A DNA stretch of 64,000 bases. Origin: AEGEAN-183 sp045563675. Its GTDB lineage: Bacteria > Pseudomonadota > Gammaproteobacteria > Magnimaribacterales > Magnimaribacteraceae. The translations under genes and the position numbers were made by a program. Below are positions 1 to 7,047 of this stretch, in pieces; positions within the stretch are counted from its first letter, which is position 1, and each line of letters opens with the position of its first letter. The stretch lies in the NCBI GenBank assembly GCA_045563675.1, contig JBJLIX010000002.1:558001-622000 (forward strand), written 5' to 3'. Below the pieces are notes generated by a model, which was not told the origin of the DNA, searched no databases, and saw only the letters and a list, made by a program, of their open reading frames with translations.

Positions 1-52
1 TATCAGCTGGAAGCTCTTTATCGATTATCTTTTGAAAAATAGTATCAGACAT
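1..52 (-). CDS. HIT family protein (Hint-like), N-terminal fragment
   Basis: Only the first 17 codons are inside the window; the gene runs off the left edge. They read MSDTIFQKIIDKELPAD, which matches the highly conserved opening of bacterial HIT/Hint purine-nucleotide hydrolases (M-S-x-T-I-F-x-K-I-I-x-x-E-I-P-A). The family hydrolyses nucleoside phosphoramidates and dinucleotides in the cytosol; the catalytic HIT triad would lie outside the window. The start is 5 bp after the DUF1543 stop, so the two are probably co-transcribed. The family call rests on this short match only. Confidence 0.7.
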   Translation of the reverse strand, partial: MSDTIFQKIIDKELPAD

Positions 53-57
53 TTATT

Positions 58-327
58 CTATAGATTTTTTGATTCGTCATAACCTAGGATTTCTTCTTGT
101 TTTGGATTTTTAGTTTCTTCTAGAGAAACTTTATATCCATCAACATAAGAAAGTTCTTTTATCCCATCAATATGCATTTTTTTATCTTTAAACTGCTTTA
201 AATTTGAAATTCTTTCTTTTGCATCTTTGGGGTTTTTTGCAACTGTAAAAAAATTCATATGGACTTCATATAGCCCTTCTCCAATTGAAGGATCATAAAA
301 ACCAACATGTACCATATATAAATTCAT
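58..327 (-). CDS. DUF1543 family protein, function unknown
   Basis: This 89-residue soluble protein has no signal peptide or membrane segment. It begins with a beta-strand-like MNLYMVHVGFYD and carries the G-L-Y-E-V-H-M-N-F-F core plus the D-A-K-E-R-I segment typical of DUF1543, a small family of unknown function found in proteobacteria. The C-terminus is charged and probably disordered. It lies between a DUF3147 membrane protein and a HIT gene on the same strand, with 26 bp upstream and 5 bp downstream, so operon membership is likely. The family assignment is by recognition of the pattern; no role can be given. Confidence 0.6.
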   Translation of the reverse strand: MNLYMVHVGFYDPSIGEGLYEVHMNFFTVAKNPKDAKERISNLKQFKDKKMHIDGIKELSYVDGYKVSLEETKNPKQEEILGYDESKNL

Positions 328-353
328 ATCCTACTAATTCATTTTTAGATTAA

Positions 354-698
354 TTATAGACGAATACCAAATCTAGAAATTAGAGTGACATATAACCAGT
401 ATATTAATACTGTTGCAATAATTGATATTAAAAGTGAATAAGTAAAATCTAATTTCTTTAGAGCTAAAGGCAATACAATTAAAAAAGTTAATCCAGGAGG
501 TATTAGTAAAAGAATAGAATTTGCTAAATTAATAACAGGTTTAATATCTCTGGTATCAAAGTACAGCCAACTAATAGCGAGTACAGACATTAAGGGTATA
601 GAGGCAAGAACTCCTGCAATCAAAGTTGATCTTCTAGCAATTTCTGAAATAGCAACAATCAATGCAACTGTAATGATTATTTTAACTACTAAATACAT
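354..698 (-). CDS. DUF3147 small integral membrane protein
   Basis: The 114-residue protein is almost entirely hydrophobic, with about four predicted transmembrane segments (roughly residues 4-20, 26-47, 58-80 and 86-108). It contains the E-x-A-R-R-S and S-I-P-L-x-S-x-L-A-x-x-W-L-Y-x-D-T motifs that characterise DUF3147 inner-membrane proteins, whose function is unknown. The length is normal for the family. It sits between crcB (67 bp away) and DUF1543 on the minus strand. The short loops offer no catalytic residues, so transport or a structural role are both open. Confidence 0.6.
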   Translation of the reverse strand: MYLVVKIIITVALIVAISEIARRSTLIAGVLASIPLMSVLAISWLYFDTRDIKPVINLANSILLLIPPGLTFLIVLPLALKKLDFTYSLLISIIATVLIYWLYVTLISRFGIRL

Positions 699-765
699 AG
701 TTTTATGAAGAAGAACTGAATCTAACTTCTATAAAGATATTATATTAGATTAATAGCATGAGTCA

Positions 766-1128
766 TTAATTCTCTCCTATTTGCATGCCTAACCAAGTTG
801 CAAAGAGGCACCCTATGACAGTAATGAGGACATAAACAAATACAGTTAAGAAATTTCCTTGATCAATAAGTTGGAAAGTTTCCCTTGAAAAAGCTGAAAA
901 GGTTGTAAATGCTCCCAAGAAGCCAACTATTAACAAAGGTTCGTAAATATCATGATACTTTTGATCAAAAGAGTTTATTAAAAGACCTAATAAAAAACAA
1001 CCTGTGATATTTACAAAAATTATCCCTAATGGGAAAAATAAAAAAGGTATTTTTTCGATTATTTCTGAAATGATAAACCTTAAAAGAGCCCCTAGAGCTC
1101 CACCTGCAATAACTAAAAAATACTTCAT
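766..1128 (-). CDS. crcB: Fluoride ion channel CrcB/Fluc
   Basis: CrcB (Fluc) is a dual-topology dimeric inner-membrane channel that exports fluoride. The 120-residue length, four membrane segments, the opening G-G-A-L-G-A-L-L-R-F and the central motif G-F-L-G-A-F-T-T-F-S-A-F-S (around residues 69-81), which lines the fluoride pore, are diagnostic. The start is ATG immediately after the tRNA-Lys gene (9 bp from its CCA end), so there is no room for an independent promoter or a fluoride riboswitch upstream. Expression is therefore probably read-through from the tRNA/cpoB transcript. Confidence 0.92.
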   Translation of the reverse strand: MKYFLVIAGGALGALLRFIISEIIEKIPFLFFPLGIIFVNITGCFLLGLLINSFDQKYHDIYEPLLIVGFLGAFTTFSAFSRETFQLIDQGNFLTVFVYVLITVIGCLFATWLGMQIGEN

Positions 1129-1137
1129 TTTGTTAGA

Positions 1138-1214
1138 TGGTGGGCCGTCTGCGACTCGAACGCAGGACCAATTCCTTAAAAGGGAACTGCTCTACCAAAC
1201 TGAGCTAACGGCCC
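1138..1214 (-). tRNA. tRNA-Lys (UUU)
   Basis: On the minus strand a full cloverleaf is visible. The acceptor stem GGGCCGT pairs with ACGGCCC, then discriminator A and an encoded CCA (1138-1140). The anticodon loop CTTTTAA places the UUU anticodon at 1178-1180, and the T-arm reads GTTCGAGTC. The D-loop has one more base than the E. coli tRNA-Lys. It follows cpoB by 31 bp; a lysine tRNA directly after tol-pal-ybgF is also the arrangement in E. coli, supporting conserved synteny. Confidence 0.96.
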
Positions 1215-1245
1215 GGAAGGTGCGTATATTAATGGTTTAAGCATG

Positions 1246-1932
1246 TTAATTCGACTTTTCTGATGAAATTTCTAAACTTTTTTTTGCTAACTCAGCAGCT
1301 CCTGTATTAGGGTACTCCTTAATAAGTTTAAGAAAATACTCTTTTTCGCCCTCTTTGTTTCCTAATAATTTCTCTATAAGACCTAATTTATAGAGCGAGT
1401 CAGAAGCCCTATTATGGTTAATATATTTTCTTACAACAACCAGATAGTTCTCTCTTGCATCTTCATTTTGTTTTTGTGCTAGATAAAGCTCTCCTGACCA
1501 GAAGTATGCATCTGCAATATATTTACCTTCAGGGAAAGAAACTATAAGTTCTCTAAATTTTTGTAAGGCTTGAGCATATCTTGAAGAATCAAATAGTTCT
1601 AGAGCATTCCTATAAACATCGATTTCCATGGAAAGAGTGCTCTGATTAGATTCACCTTCAACAGAAAAAATTTCTAAATTTTCATTGTCAATGTTACTTA
1701 ATTCACTTGAAAGAATATCGTGCAGCCTCTTGTCTAGATCTAAATATCTTTGCTGCTGAAGTTCTTGGTATCTTTCTATTAAATAAGCATTTTCTTCGAC
1801 CAAATTTCTAAGAGATTCAACTTCCTTTTGTAAACTCTCAATTTTCTGTAAAAGCAATTCTGATGAATGCTCTTCTGAAAATGAATCAGCAGAGATTAAT
1901 AAAATAAAGGAGAATATTAAAAGTTTTTTCAA
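1246..1932 (-). CDS. cpoB: Tol-Pal accessory protein CpoB (YbgF)
   Basis: CpoB is a periplasmic protein that coordinates the Tol machinery with PBP1B during outer-membrane constriction. The 228-residue product has a signal peptide (residues 1-18, ending near ADSFSEE), an N-terminal trimerising coiled coil (about 25-75, rich in E/L/Q) and a C-terminal TPR domain (about 105-220) with the motifs Y-A-Q-A-L-Q-K-F-R, A-Y-F-W-S-G-E-L-Y and S-L-Y-K-L-G. Length is close to the usual 250. It begins 3 bp after pal and closes the tol operon. The fold and context agree, so the call is secure. Confidence 0.92.
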   Translation of the reverse strand: MKKLLIFSFILLISADSFSEEHSSELLLQKIESLQKEVESLRNLVEENAYLIERYQELQQQRYLDLDKRLHDILSSELSNIDNENLEIFSVEGESNQSTLSMEIDVYRNALELFDSSRYAQALQKFRELIVSFPEGKYIADAYFWSGELYLAQKQNEDARENYLVVVRKYINHNRASDSLYKLGLIEKLLGNKEGEKEYFLKLIKEYPNTGAAELAKKSLEISSEKSN

Positions 1933-1935
1933 GCT

Positions 1936-2403
1936 TTAATAGATTTTTATTACTGCTCTTCTGTTTTTTGACCAAGATGATTCATCAGAGCCATAAGAAA
2001 CCGGCTTCTCTTCACCGTAGCTAACTACTGTAATCCTACTAGAAGAAACTCCGTTAACTTGTAAAAATTCAGCAACGGTATTGGCTCTTTTCTCACCTAA
2101 AGCTAAGTTATATTCTCTAGTGCCTCTTTCATCGCAATGTCCTTCAATTCTTATTCTGCTTGAATTAGATGCAATAGTCCTAGCAAAATCTCTCATCTCA
2201 GAAGTAGCTGAAGAAGAAAGATCATATTTATCATAATCAAAATATATGGTTCCTCCAACAGTGCTTTCGGCATCAGAAAATCTAGAATCTGAACTAGCTG
2301 AAACTGCCGAAGAGGCTTCAGCACTATCCATTGATATATTTGCACAACCACTAAAAGTACAAATTAAAGCAGCGATTATTAAGAAATTCTCAAATAAAGT
2401 CAT
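1936..2403 (-). CDS. pal: Peptidoglycan-associated lipoprotein Pal
   Basis: Pal is an outer-membrane lipoprotein that binds diaminopimelate in peptidoglycan and contacts TolA and TolB. The lipobox F-S-G-C occurs at residues 17-20, followed by a serine-rich linker and an OmpA-like domain (about 50-155) with the peptidoglycan-binding signature G-H-C-D-E-R-G-T-x-E-Y-N-x-A-L-G-x-x-R. The 155-residue length is normal. A strong Shine-Dalgarno sequence (GGAAAGGAG) lies 6 bases before the ATG. It follows tolB after 73 bp, a gap that may hold an extra promoter. Confidence 0.97.
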   Translation of the reverse strand: MTLFENFLIIAALICTFSGCANISMDSAEASSAVSASSDSRFSDAESTVGGTIYFDYDKYDLSSSATSEMRDFARTIASNSSRIRIEGHCDERGTREYNLALGEKRANTVAEFLQVNGVSSSRITVVSYGEEKPVSYGSDESSWSKNRRAVIKIY

Positions 2404-2422
2404 AATTATCTCCTTTCCGCTA

Positions 2423-2428
2423 ATTATA
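2423..2428 (-). promoter_or_regulatory. Possible internal promoter (-10) ahead of pal
   Basis: The 73-bp tolB-pal spacer contains a perfect TATAAT on the minus strand about 20 bases before the pal start. No good -35 sequence is visible at the right distance. Just upstream is an A/T-rich inverted repeat (CTTTTTT...AAAAAAAG) that could act as an upstream element or weak hairpin. Independent expression of the abundant Pal from tolB is plausible but unproven. Confidence 0.3.
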
Positions 2429-2476
2429 CTTTTTTTATTTAAAAAAGCCTCCTAGGATTATTAGTCTTTTAGCTAT

Positions 2477-3775
2477 TTATTCTAAAGACTTTAATAAAGG
2501 CGACCAACTAGGTTCCCTGACCCCACCTGAATTAGTAGGCAGAATAAACCGCGTTTTTCCGTCAATAGAAATGCCTGCAAGAATATCTTCTTCCTTACTT
2601 TTGGTAGCGTAAATTATTACATTACCATTAGGAGATATTGTTGGAGATTCATCTAGTTGAGTGTTAGTTAAAATTTTCATCTTACCATTTAATAAATTTT
2701 GAATTGCTATGTGAAACATTCCATTTTTTCTATGAACGAAAACAATACTTTTGCCATCTGGCGTGTATCTTCCTCTTGCATTATATGACCCTTCAAATGT
2801 CTTTCTTTTTATCCTCTTATTAGAAACGATCATTTCATATACTTGAGGAGTTCCACTTCTATTTGAAGTAAAAAGAATTTTTCTTCCATCAGGTGACCAA
2901 TCAGGTTCAGTATCTATGCCGAAATGATTTGTTAATCTTTTCCATTTACCCCTCTTAACATCATAACTATAAATATCCGGGTTATCGCCTTTTGAGAGCA
3001 CTGCAGCTATGTATTTATCTTTTGGCGACCAATTAGGAGAACTATTTATTCCTGGTTCAAACTTTAAAGACCTTCTTTTTCCTGTATAGACTTCTTGAAT
3101 ATAAATTCTAGACTGGCCTTCTTCAAAAGAAACATATGCTATTTTCTGTCCATCTGAAGACCAGCTTGGTGACATTATTGGTTCAGGAGAAGAAAATAAA
3201 ACAGAATCATTTTCTCCATCTATATCTGTGACTCTAAGAAAATAATTCTTTTCTGGAAGGGATTCATTATTAACGTAACTTATCTTGGTAGAAAATATAC
3301 CTGGAATTCCATTTATTTCCTTATATATCCTATCACTCATAACATGACCAAGGGATTTTAAAAAAGCTGAAGATCCTTTGCTGATAGACCTCTTTATAAC
3401 TCTTTGGCGGGTTATATTAATAATGGAAAAACTCACTACTACATCTTGTAAATCTTTTCCTAATACAGCTGACCCTACAACAAGATAATCTACGCCTAAA
3501 AGATTCCAATCTCTATAGAGAATTTCTTCTTCAGAGGTAGGAAAACTCAACATATTTCTTGGGGGTAAAGAAATAAACTCTCCAAAAGATTCAAGGTCTT
3601 CTGAAATTATTTGATCTAAATACACTTTGGGAGGAGTATCAAGATTCCATGATATAGGCACTATAGCTATTCTAATGGGGTCTTTAATTCCTTCTGTAAC
3701 CTCAATTCTTAATTGAGAATTAGTAAAGGAGCAAAAAAAAAGGAGCAAAAAAATTATGTTTCTTTTAAATATCAT
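2477..3775 (-). CDS. tolB: Tol-Pal system beta-propeller protein TolB
   Basis: TolB is a periplasmic protein that binds Pal and is pulled by TolA. The 432-residue sequence has an N-terminal signal peptide (about 1-20, F-L-L-L-F-F-C-S-F), an N-terminal alpha/beta domain (about 22-165) and a six-bladed propeller made of repeated S-P-x-W-S-P-D-G-x-K-I-x-x-x-S motifs (from about residue 205 onward). Length is typical (430 in E. coli). It starts 2 bp after tolA. The context tolQ-R-A-B-pal-cpoB is complete and in canonical order. Confidence 0.97.
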   Translation of the reverse strand: MIFKRNIIFLLLFFCSFTNSQLRIEVTEGIKDPIRIAIVPISWNLDTPPKVYLDQIISEDLESFGEFISLPPRNMLSFPTSEEEILYRDWNLLGVDYLVVGSAVLGKDLQDVVVSFSIINITRQRVIKRSISKGSSAFLKSLGHVMSDRIYKEINGIPGIFSTKISYVNNESLPEKNYFLRVTDIDGENDSVLFSSPEPIMSPSWSSDGQKIAYVSFEEGQSRIYIQEVYTGKRRSLKFEPGINSSPNWSPKDKYIAAVLSKGDNPDIYSYDVKRGKWKRLTNHFGIDTEPDWSPDGRKILFTSNRSGTPQVYEMIVSNKRIKRKTFEGSYNARGRYTPDGKSIVFVHRKNGMFHIAIQNLLNGKMKILTNTQLDESPTISPNGNVIIYATKSKEEDILAGISIDGKTRFILPTNSGGVREPSWSPLLKSLE

Positions 3776-3777
3776 CT

Positions 3778-4383
3778 TTAATTTTTAGGGTTGAAAACTA
3801 AGGTAAAGTTACGAAAATGATTATCAAATAATTTTCTTCCCATATTTAAGTCTTCAAACTTAGATAACTTCTCCACTGCATTAAGAGCTGAATTATCAAA
3901 AGCAAAGTTGCCGCTGCTCTTTAAGAGTTTTACTTCAATTATTTCCCCTGTTGGAACAAGTCTGATTAAGAGCTCAACACTTAATCCCTCCTTAGCAGAA
4001 GATGGTTGTTGCCAAACCTGCATTACCTGATTTTGTATAATGGTGCTAAATAAACTTATTTCATCAGATTTAGTTACTTTCTCTAACTCAAGATTTATAA
4101 GATTTTTTTCTATATTCAGGGCCTCCTTCTCAGCACTAACATTGGATAAACTAATTTCCGGTTGATTAGATTGAACTTTTTTATCTTCAATTCTCCTTAT
4201 TTTATTCTTTATGGGCTTAATGTTTATTTTTTGCACTTTATTTTCATAAACTAAATAAACAGGCATTGGTTCAAATGCATTTAGAGAGTAAAGGTCTTTA
4301 ATTTTAAATAAGTTTGCTAAAGAAAGAATCAAAGCTAGATGAAGAAATAGAGAAATAAAAAGACCAGAATAATAATTAACCAT
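3778..4383 (-). CDS. tolA: TolA, short form
   Basis: TolA links the inner-membrane TolQR motor to Pal/TolB. It has one N-terminal membrane helix (about residues 8-25, L-F-I-S-L-F-L-H-L-A-L-I-L), a short charged linker (about 45-108) and a C-terminal TolA/TonB-type domain (about 110-201) with V-M-Q-V-W-Q-Q-P and the G-N-x-A-F-D-N-S-A-L-N-A-V segment. At 201 residues it is half the E. coli protein (421): the long alanine/lysine-rich periplasm-spanning helix is missing. Identity rests on position between tolR and tolB and on the C-terminal motif; a generic TonB-like protein is the alternative. Confidence 0.88.
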   Translation of the reverse strand: MVNYYSGLFISLFLHLALILSLANLFKIKDLYSLNAFEPMPVYLVYENKVQKINIKPIKNKIRRIEDKKVQSNQPEISLSNVSAEKEALNIEKNLINLELEKVTKSDEISLFSTIIQNQVMQVWQQPSSAKEGLSVELLIRLVPTGEIIEVKLLKSSGNFAFDNSALNAVEKLSKFEDLNMGRKLFDNHFRNFTLVFNPKN

Positions 4384-4815
4384 TTATTTTACAACTTGGG
4401 GAGGTTGAGTAATTAAACCTACATTTTCTGCTCCAGAGGATTGCAAAATAGACATTAACTCCATAACCTTTTGGTACCTTACTTTGCCATCTCCTCTGAC
4501 TACAACCTGCAAAGAAGGGTTTGAACTTAATATTTTAGTTACCTTCTCAGACAACATTTGAGAATTTAGAGGTTCATTTTTAGTGGATTCTGTTTCAAGG
4601 AAAAAGACTCCATCTTCCTTAATTGAAACTATCAAAGGGTCATTTTTTTCTCTAGGTAAAAGCTCAGATGTTGTCTCCGGTAAATTAACCAAAACGCCCT
4701 GAACCATTAAGGGTGCAGCAACCATAAAAACTACTAAAAGAACTAACATTACATCAATATAAGGAACTACATTTATTTCGGAAAGTAATTTTCTGTTTCT
4801 TCTTTTTGAGGTCAT
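4384..4815 (-). CDS. tolR: Tol-Pal motor subunit TolR
   Basis: TolR is the ExbD-type subunit of the proton-driven TolQR motor. The 143-residue protein has a single membrane helix (about 17-38) carrying the key proton-path aspartate in V-P-Y-I-D-V-M-L-V-L-L-V, then a periplasmic domain ending in the dimerisation strand. The stop directly abuts tolA, and the start overlaps the tolQ end by 4 bp, indicating translational coupling. Length is family-typical (142 in E. coli). Confidence 0.96.
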   Translation of the reverse strand: MTSKRRNRKLLSEINVVPYIDVMLVLLVVFMVAAPLMVQGVLVNLPETTSELLPREKNDPLIVSIKEDGVFFLETESTKNEPLNSQMLSEKVTKILSSNPSLQVVVRGDGKVRYQKVMELMSILQSSGAENVGLITQPPQVVK

Positions 4816-5480
4816 TTCTTATAAACTTCTTTTCTTAAAACAATTGAAAATTCATCAATAAAGTCTTCAAAATTAGAAATTAAGTTTTCAACTGAACTAG
4901 CAAATCGATTGTAGGCTATTAGAGCTGGTATAGCTGCAAATAAACCTATAGCAGTGGCTATTAAAGCTTCAGAAATTCCAGGAGCTACCGCTGATAAAGT
5001 TGCCTGGTTAGTTTCAGCTAGACCCCTAAAGGAATTCATAATTCCCCAAACCGTACCAAATAGACCTATGTAAGGACTTGCTGAAGAGACAGTTGCAAGG
5101 AATGGTAAATGTTTTTCTAGAGAAGACTGTTCTCTAGATAAGGCAATTCTCATTGCCCTTTCTGCTCCCTCTATAATGATATCAGGCTCTAAATCTTGTT
5201 TTCTTAAATTTTTATATTCTTCGTATCCTGCTCTAAAAAGACACTCTAAGCCTAAAGGTTCATTCTTATCTTCTAAACCTTCTTGAGATATTGCTTCCAA
5301 ACCTCTTTCTGACCAAAACTTATCTTCAAAAACTATTAACTCATCTTTAGATTTACTTAAATATATCCATCTTTCAAAAATTATCATCCAAGAAGAAACT
5401 GAAGCTAACAATAAAAGAATAATGACGAACTGAACAATGAAACTGGCATTAAGAAAAAGATCAATAACTGAGTAACTCAT
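4812..5480 (-). CDS. tolQ: Tol-Pal motor subunit TolQ
   Basis: TolQ is the MotA/ExbB-type proton channel of the Tol system. The 222-residue product has three membrane helices (about 10-35, 130-155 and 165-195). The conserved segments include S-P-Y-I-G-L-F-G-T-V-W-G-I-M and G-I-S-E-A-L-I-A-T-A-I-G-L-F-A-A-I-P, which hold the channel threonines. Length and order are canonical. It starts 2 bp downstream of ybgC and overlaps tolR by 4 bp. Confidence 0.97.
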   Translation of the reverse strand: MSYSVIDLFLNASFIVQFVIILLLLASVSSWMIIFERWIYLSKSKDELIVFEDKFWSERGLEAISQEGLEDKNEPLGLECLFRAGYEEYKNLRKQDLEPDIIIEGAERAMRIALSREQSSLEKHLPFLATVSSASPYIGLFGTVWGIMNSFRGLAETNQATLSAVAPGISEALIATAIGLFAAIPALIAYNRFASSVENLISNFEDFIDEFSIVLRKEVYKK

Positions 5481-5482
5481 AT

Positions 5483-5884
5483 TTATTTTAATAAAGACTT
5501 CATTCCATTAAATAATTCTTTAGGTAAAGCTTTAGGCTTAAAATCTGACATACTAATACATCCACATTTTATAAAACCATTACATAACAAAATATCACTG
5601 TCATCTAAAACTTTTTGGGAAAAATCAAAAGTTACTTTACCTACCTTCCTTATTTGAGAATGAATTTCTATTTTTTGATCTAAATAAGCAGGTTTTTTAA
5701 ACTTTATTTCTACTTCGCGAACAACAAATATACTTCCTTCATCCATCAAATCTTTCTGATTGTAGCCTATCCCCCTTAACAATTCTGTCCTTGCCCTTTC
5801 AAAGAATTTTAGATAATTAGCATAATAAACTACTCCTTGAGCATCAGTATCTTCATAATAAATTGTAAGGGGAAGTACATGCAT
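5483..5884 (-). CDS. ybgC: Acyl-CoA thioesterase YbgC (Tol-associated)
   Basis: YbgC is a cytosolic hotdog-fold thioesterase of the 4-hydroxybenzoyl-CoA type, linked genetically to the Tol operon and to phospholipid metabolism. The 133-residue sequence shows the catalytic motif D-T-D-A-Q-G-V-V-Y-Y-A-N-Y (Asp near residue 15) and the following F-F-E-R-A-R-T-E helix. It is packed 1 bp after the nuclease gene and 2 bp before tolQ. The substrate in this organism is unknown; short-chain or ACP-linked thioesters are inferred from the family. Confidence 0.93.
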   Translation of the reverse strand: MHVLPLTIYYEDTDAQGVVYYANYLKFFERARTELLRGIGYNQKDLMDEGSIFVVREVEIKFKKPAYLDQKIEIHSQIRKVGKVTFDFSQKVLDDSDILLCNGFIKCGCISMSDFKPKALPKELFNGMKSLLK

Positions 5885-5885
5885 A

Positions 5886-6296
5886 TTAATAGTTATGCTC
5901 CTCTATATCTTCTTTATAGAGGTTCTTTAATAAGTAGATGAAGTCTTCCCACAAGAGGTCAGCCGTATAAGGGGAATTTAAATTAAGTTCTGGATTAATA
6001 GCACCAAGCGGCACTCTAACCTTTATAGGCCTTCTATCAAACTTATAAACAAGTGCTGGAATACCTTCATCCCTAGTGGCTTCCTGTACTTGTTTCCACC
6101 AAGCATCAAGAGGTTCTGCTCCTGACCCATATCTCTTACATTCTATATACCACCTTCCCAACATTAAATCAGGGAGATGTTTCTCTCTTGTTTGTTCCAA
6201 TATTCTTCGAATACTATTCTTTAGGCTTAGATCAGAGGTGAGAAGGTTTCCTATTTCTCTTTCAAAAGAAGCTCCTTTATTTCTTGAATTCGTCAT
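5886..6296 (-). CDS. Small PD-(D/E)XK nuclease, probable Holliday-junction resolvase-like, in ruvCAB position
   Basis: This 136-residue protein shows the PD-(D/E)XK nuclease signature: E12 in F-E-R-E, D43 in L-P-D-L, and E52-x-K54 in W-Y-I-E-C-K-R, followed by a W-W-K-Q-V-Q-E-A helix and the strand P-A-L-V-Y-K-F-D-R-R-P. This layout resembles Hjc-type resolvases and, even more, small PDDEXK endonucleases of tailed phages. It lies 2 bp after yebC and 1 bp before ybgC, precisely where most gammaproteobacteria carry ruvC-ruvA-ruvB. Holliday-junction cleavage is inferred from family and position; a different structure-specific or repair nuclease remains possible. Confidence 0.72.
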   Translation of the reverse strand: MTNSRNKGASFEREIGNLLTSDLSLKNSIRRILEQTREKHLPDLMLGRWYIECKRYGSGAEPLDAWWKQVQEATRDEGIPALVYKFDRRPIKVRVPLGAINPELNLNSPYTADLLWEDFIYLLKNLYKEDIEEHNY

Positions 6297-6298
6297 GA

Positions 6299-7045
6299 TT
6301 AATTTATATGTTCTACAATTTCTTCAGGGAAATCTGCATTTGAATGTACATTTTGTGTATCGTCTAGGTCTTCAAGATCCTCCAAAAGTTTATAAATTTT
6401 GATGGACGTTTCTAGATCTGTTGAAATTGTTGTTTCTGGAACTAAACTTAATTCACTTTCAGAGATATCTATATTTGAATCTGCCAAAGCCCTTTTTACC
6501 GCCTCATATTCTTCCAAAGAAGAAATTATAGTTATTGTTTTATCTGGGTTTTCTTCAATATCCTCTGCTCCTGATTCTATTGCAATTTCAATAATTTCTT
6601 CTAAATTGCTTTCTTGATTTATTTGAATTAGTCCTTTCTTGCTAAATAGGTAAGAAACTGATCCGTCTGTACCTAAATTTCCTCCTGCTTTTGTAAAAGC
6701 ATGTCTTACCTCGGCAACTGTTCTATTGTTATTATCTGTCATTGATTCGACAATAATTGCTACTCCTCCGGGTCCATACCCCTCAAAGGTAGTTTCTTCA
6801 AGATTCTCTGATTCACCTGCACCAGAACCTCTTTGAATAGCCCTTTCTATGGTATCTTTAGGCATGTTAGACGAAAGAGCCTTGTCTAGAGCAGTTCTTA
6901 GTCTTGGATTATCTTCTGATAAAGGCCCTCCTAGTTTTGAAGCTACAGTAAGCTCTCTGATTAACCTAGAAAAAATCTTACCTCTCTTTGCATCTTGTCG
7001 ACCCTTCCTATGCTTTATATTAGCCCACTTAGAGTGACCAGCCAT
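6299..7045 (-). CDS. yebC: YebC/PmpR family translation or transcription factor
   Basis: YebC proteins are cytosolic; members have been described as transcriptional regulators and as factors relieving ribosome stalling at proline stretches. The 248-residue product starts with the invariant M-A-G-H-S-K-W-A-N-I-K-H-R-K and contains G-P-G-G-V-A-I-I-V-E and L-G-T-D-G-S-V-S-Y-L-F. Length is standard. It sits 2 bp after aspS, the usual neighbour. Its role here cannot be refined from sequence. Confidence 0.96.
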   Translation of the reverse strand: MAGHSKWANIKHRKGRQDAKRGKIFSRLIRELTVASKLGGPLSEDNPRLRTALDKALSSNMPKDTIERAIQRGSGAGESENLEETTFEGYGPGGVAIIVESMTDNNNRTVAEVRHAFTKAGGNLGTDGSVSYLFSKKGLIQINQESNLEEIIEIAIESGAEDIEENPDKTITIISSLEEYEAVKRALADSNIDISESELSLVPETTISTDLETSIKIYKLLEDLEDLDDTQNVHSNADFPEEIVEHIN

Positions 7046-7047
7046 TC

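Noticed and set aside
1004..1240. 78-residue plus-strand open frame across crcB and tRNA-Lys
   Set aside because: It runs through a tRNA gene and antisense to crcB.
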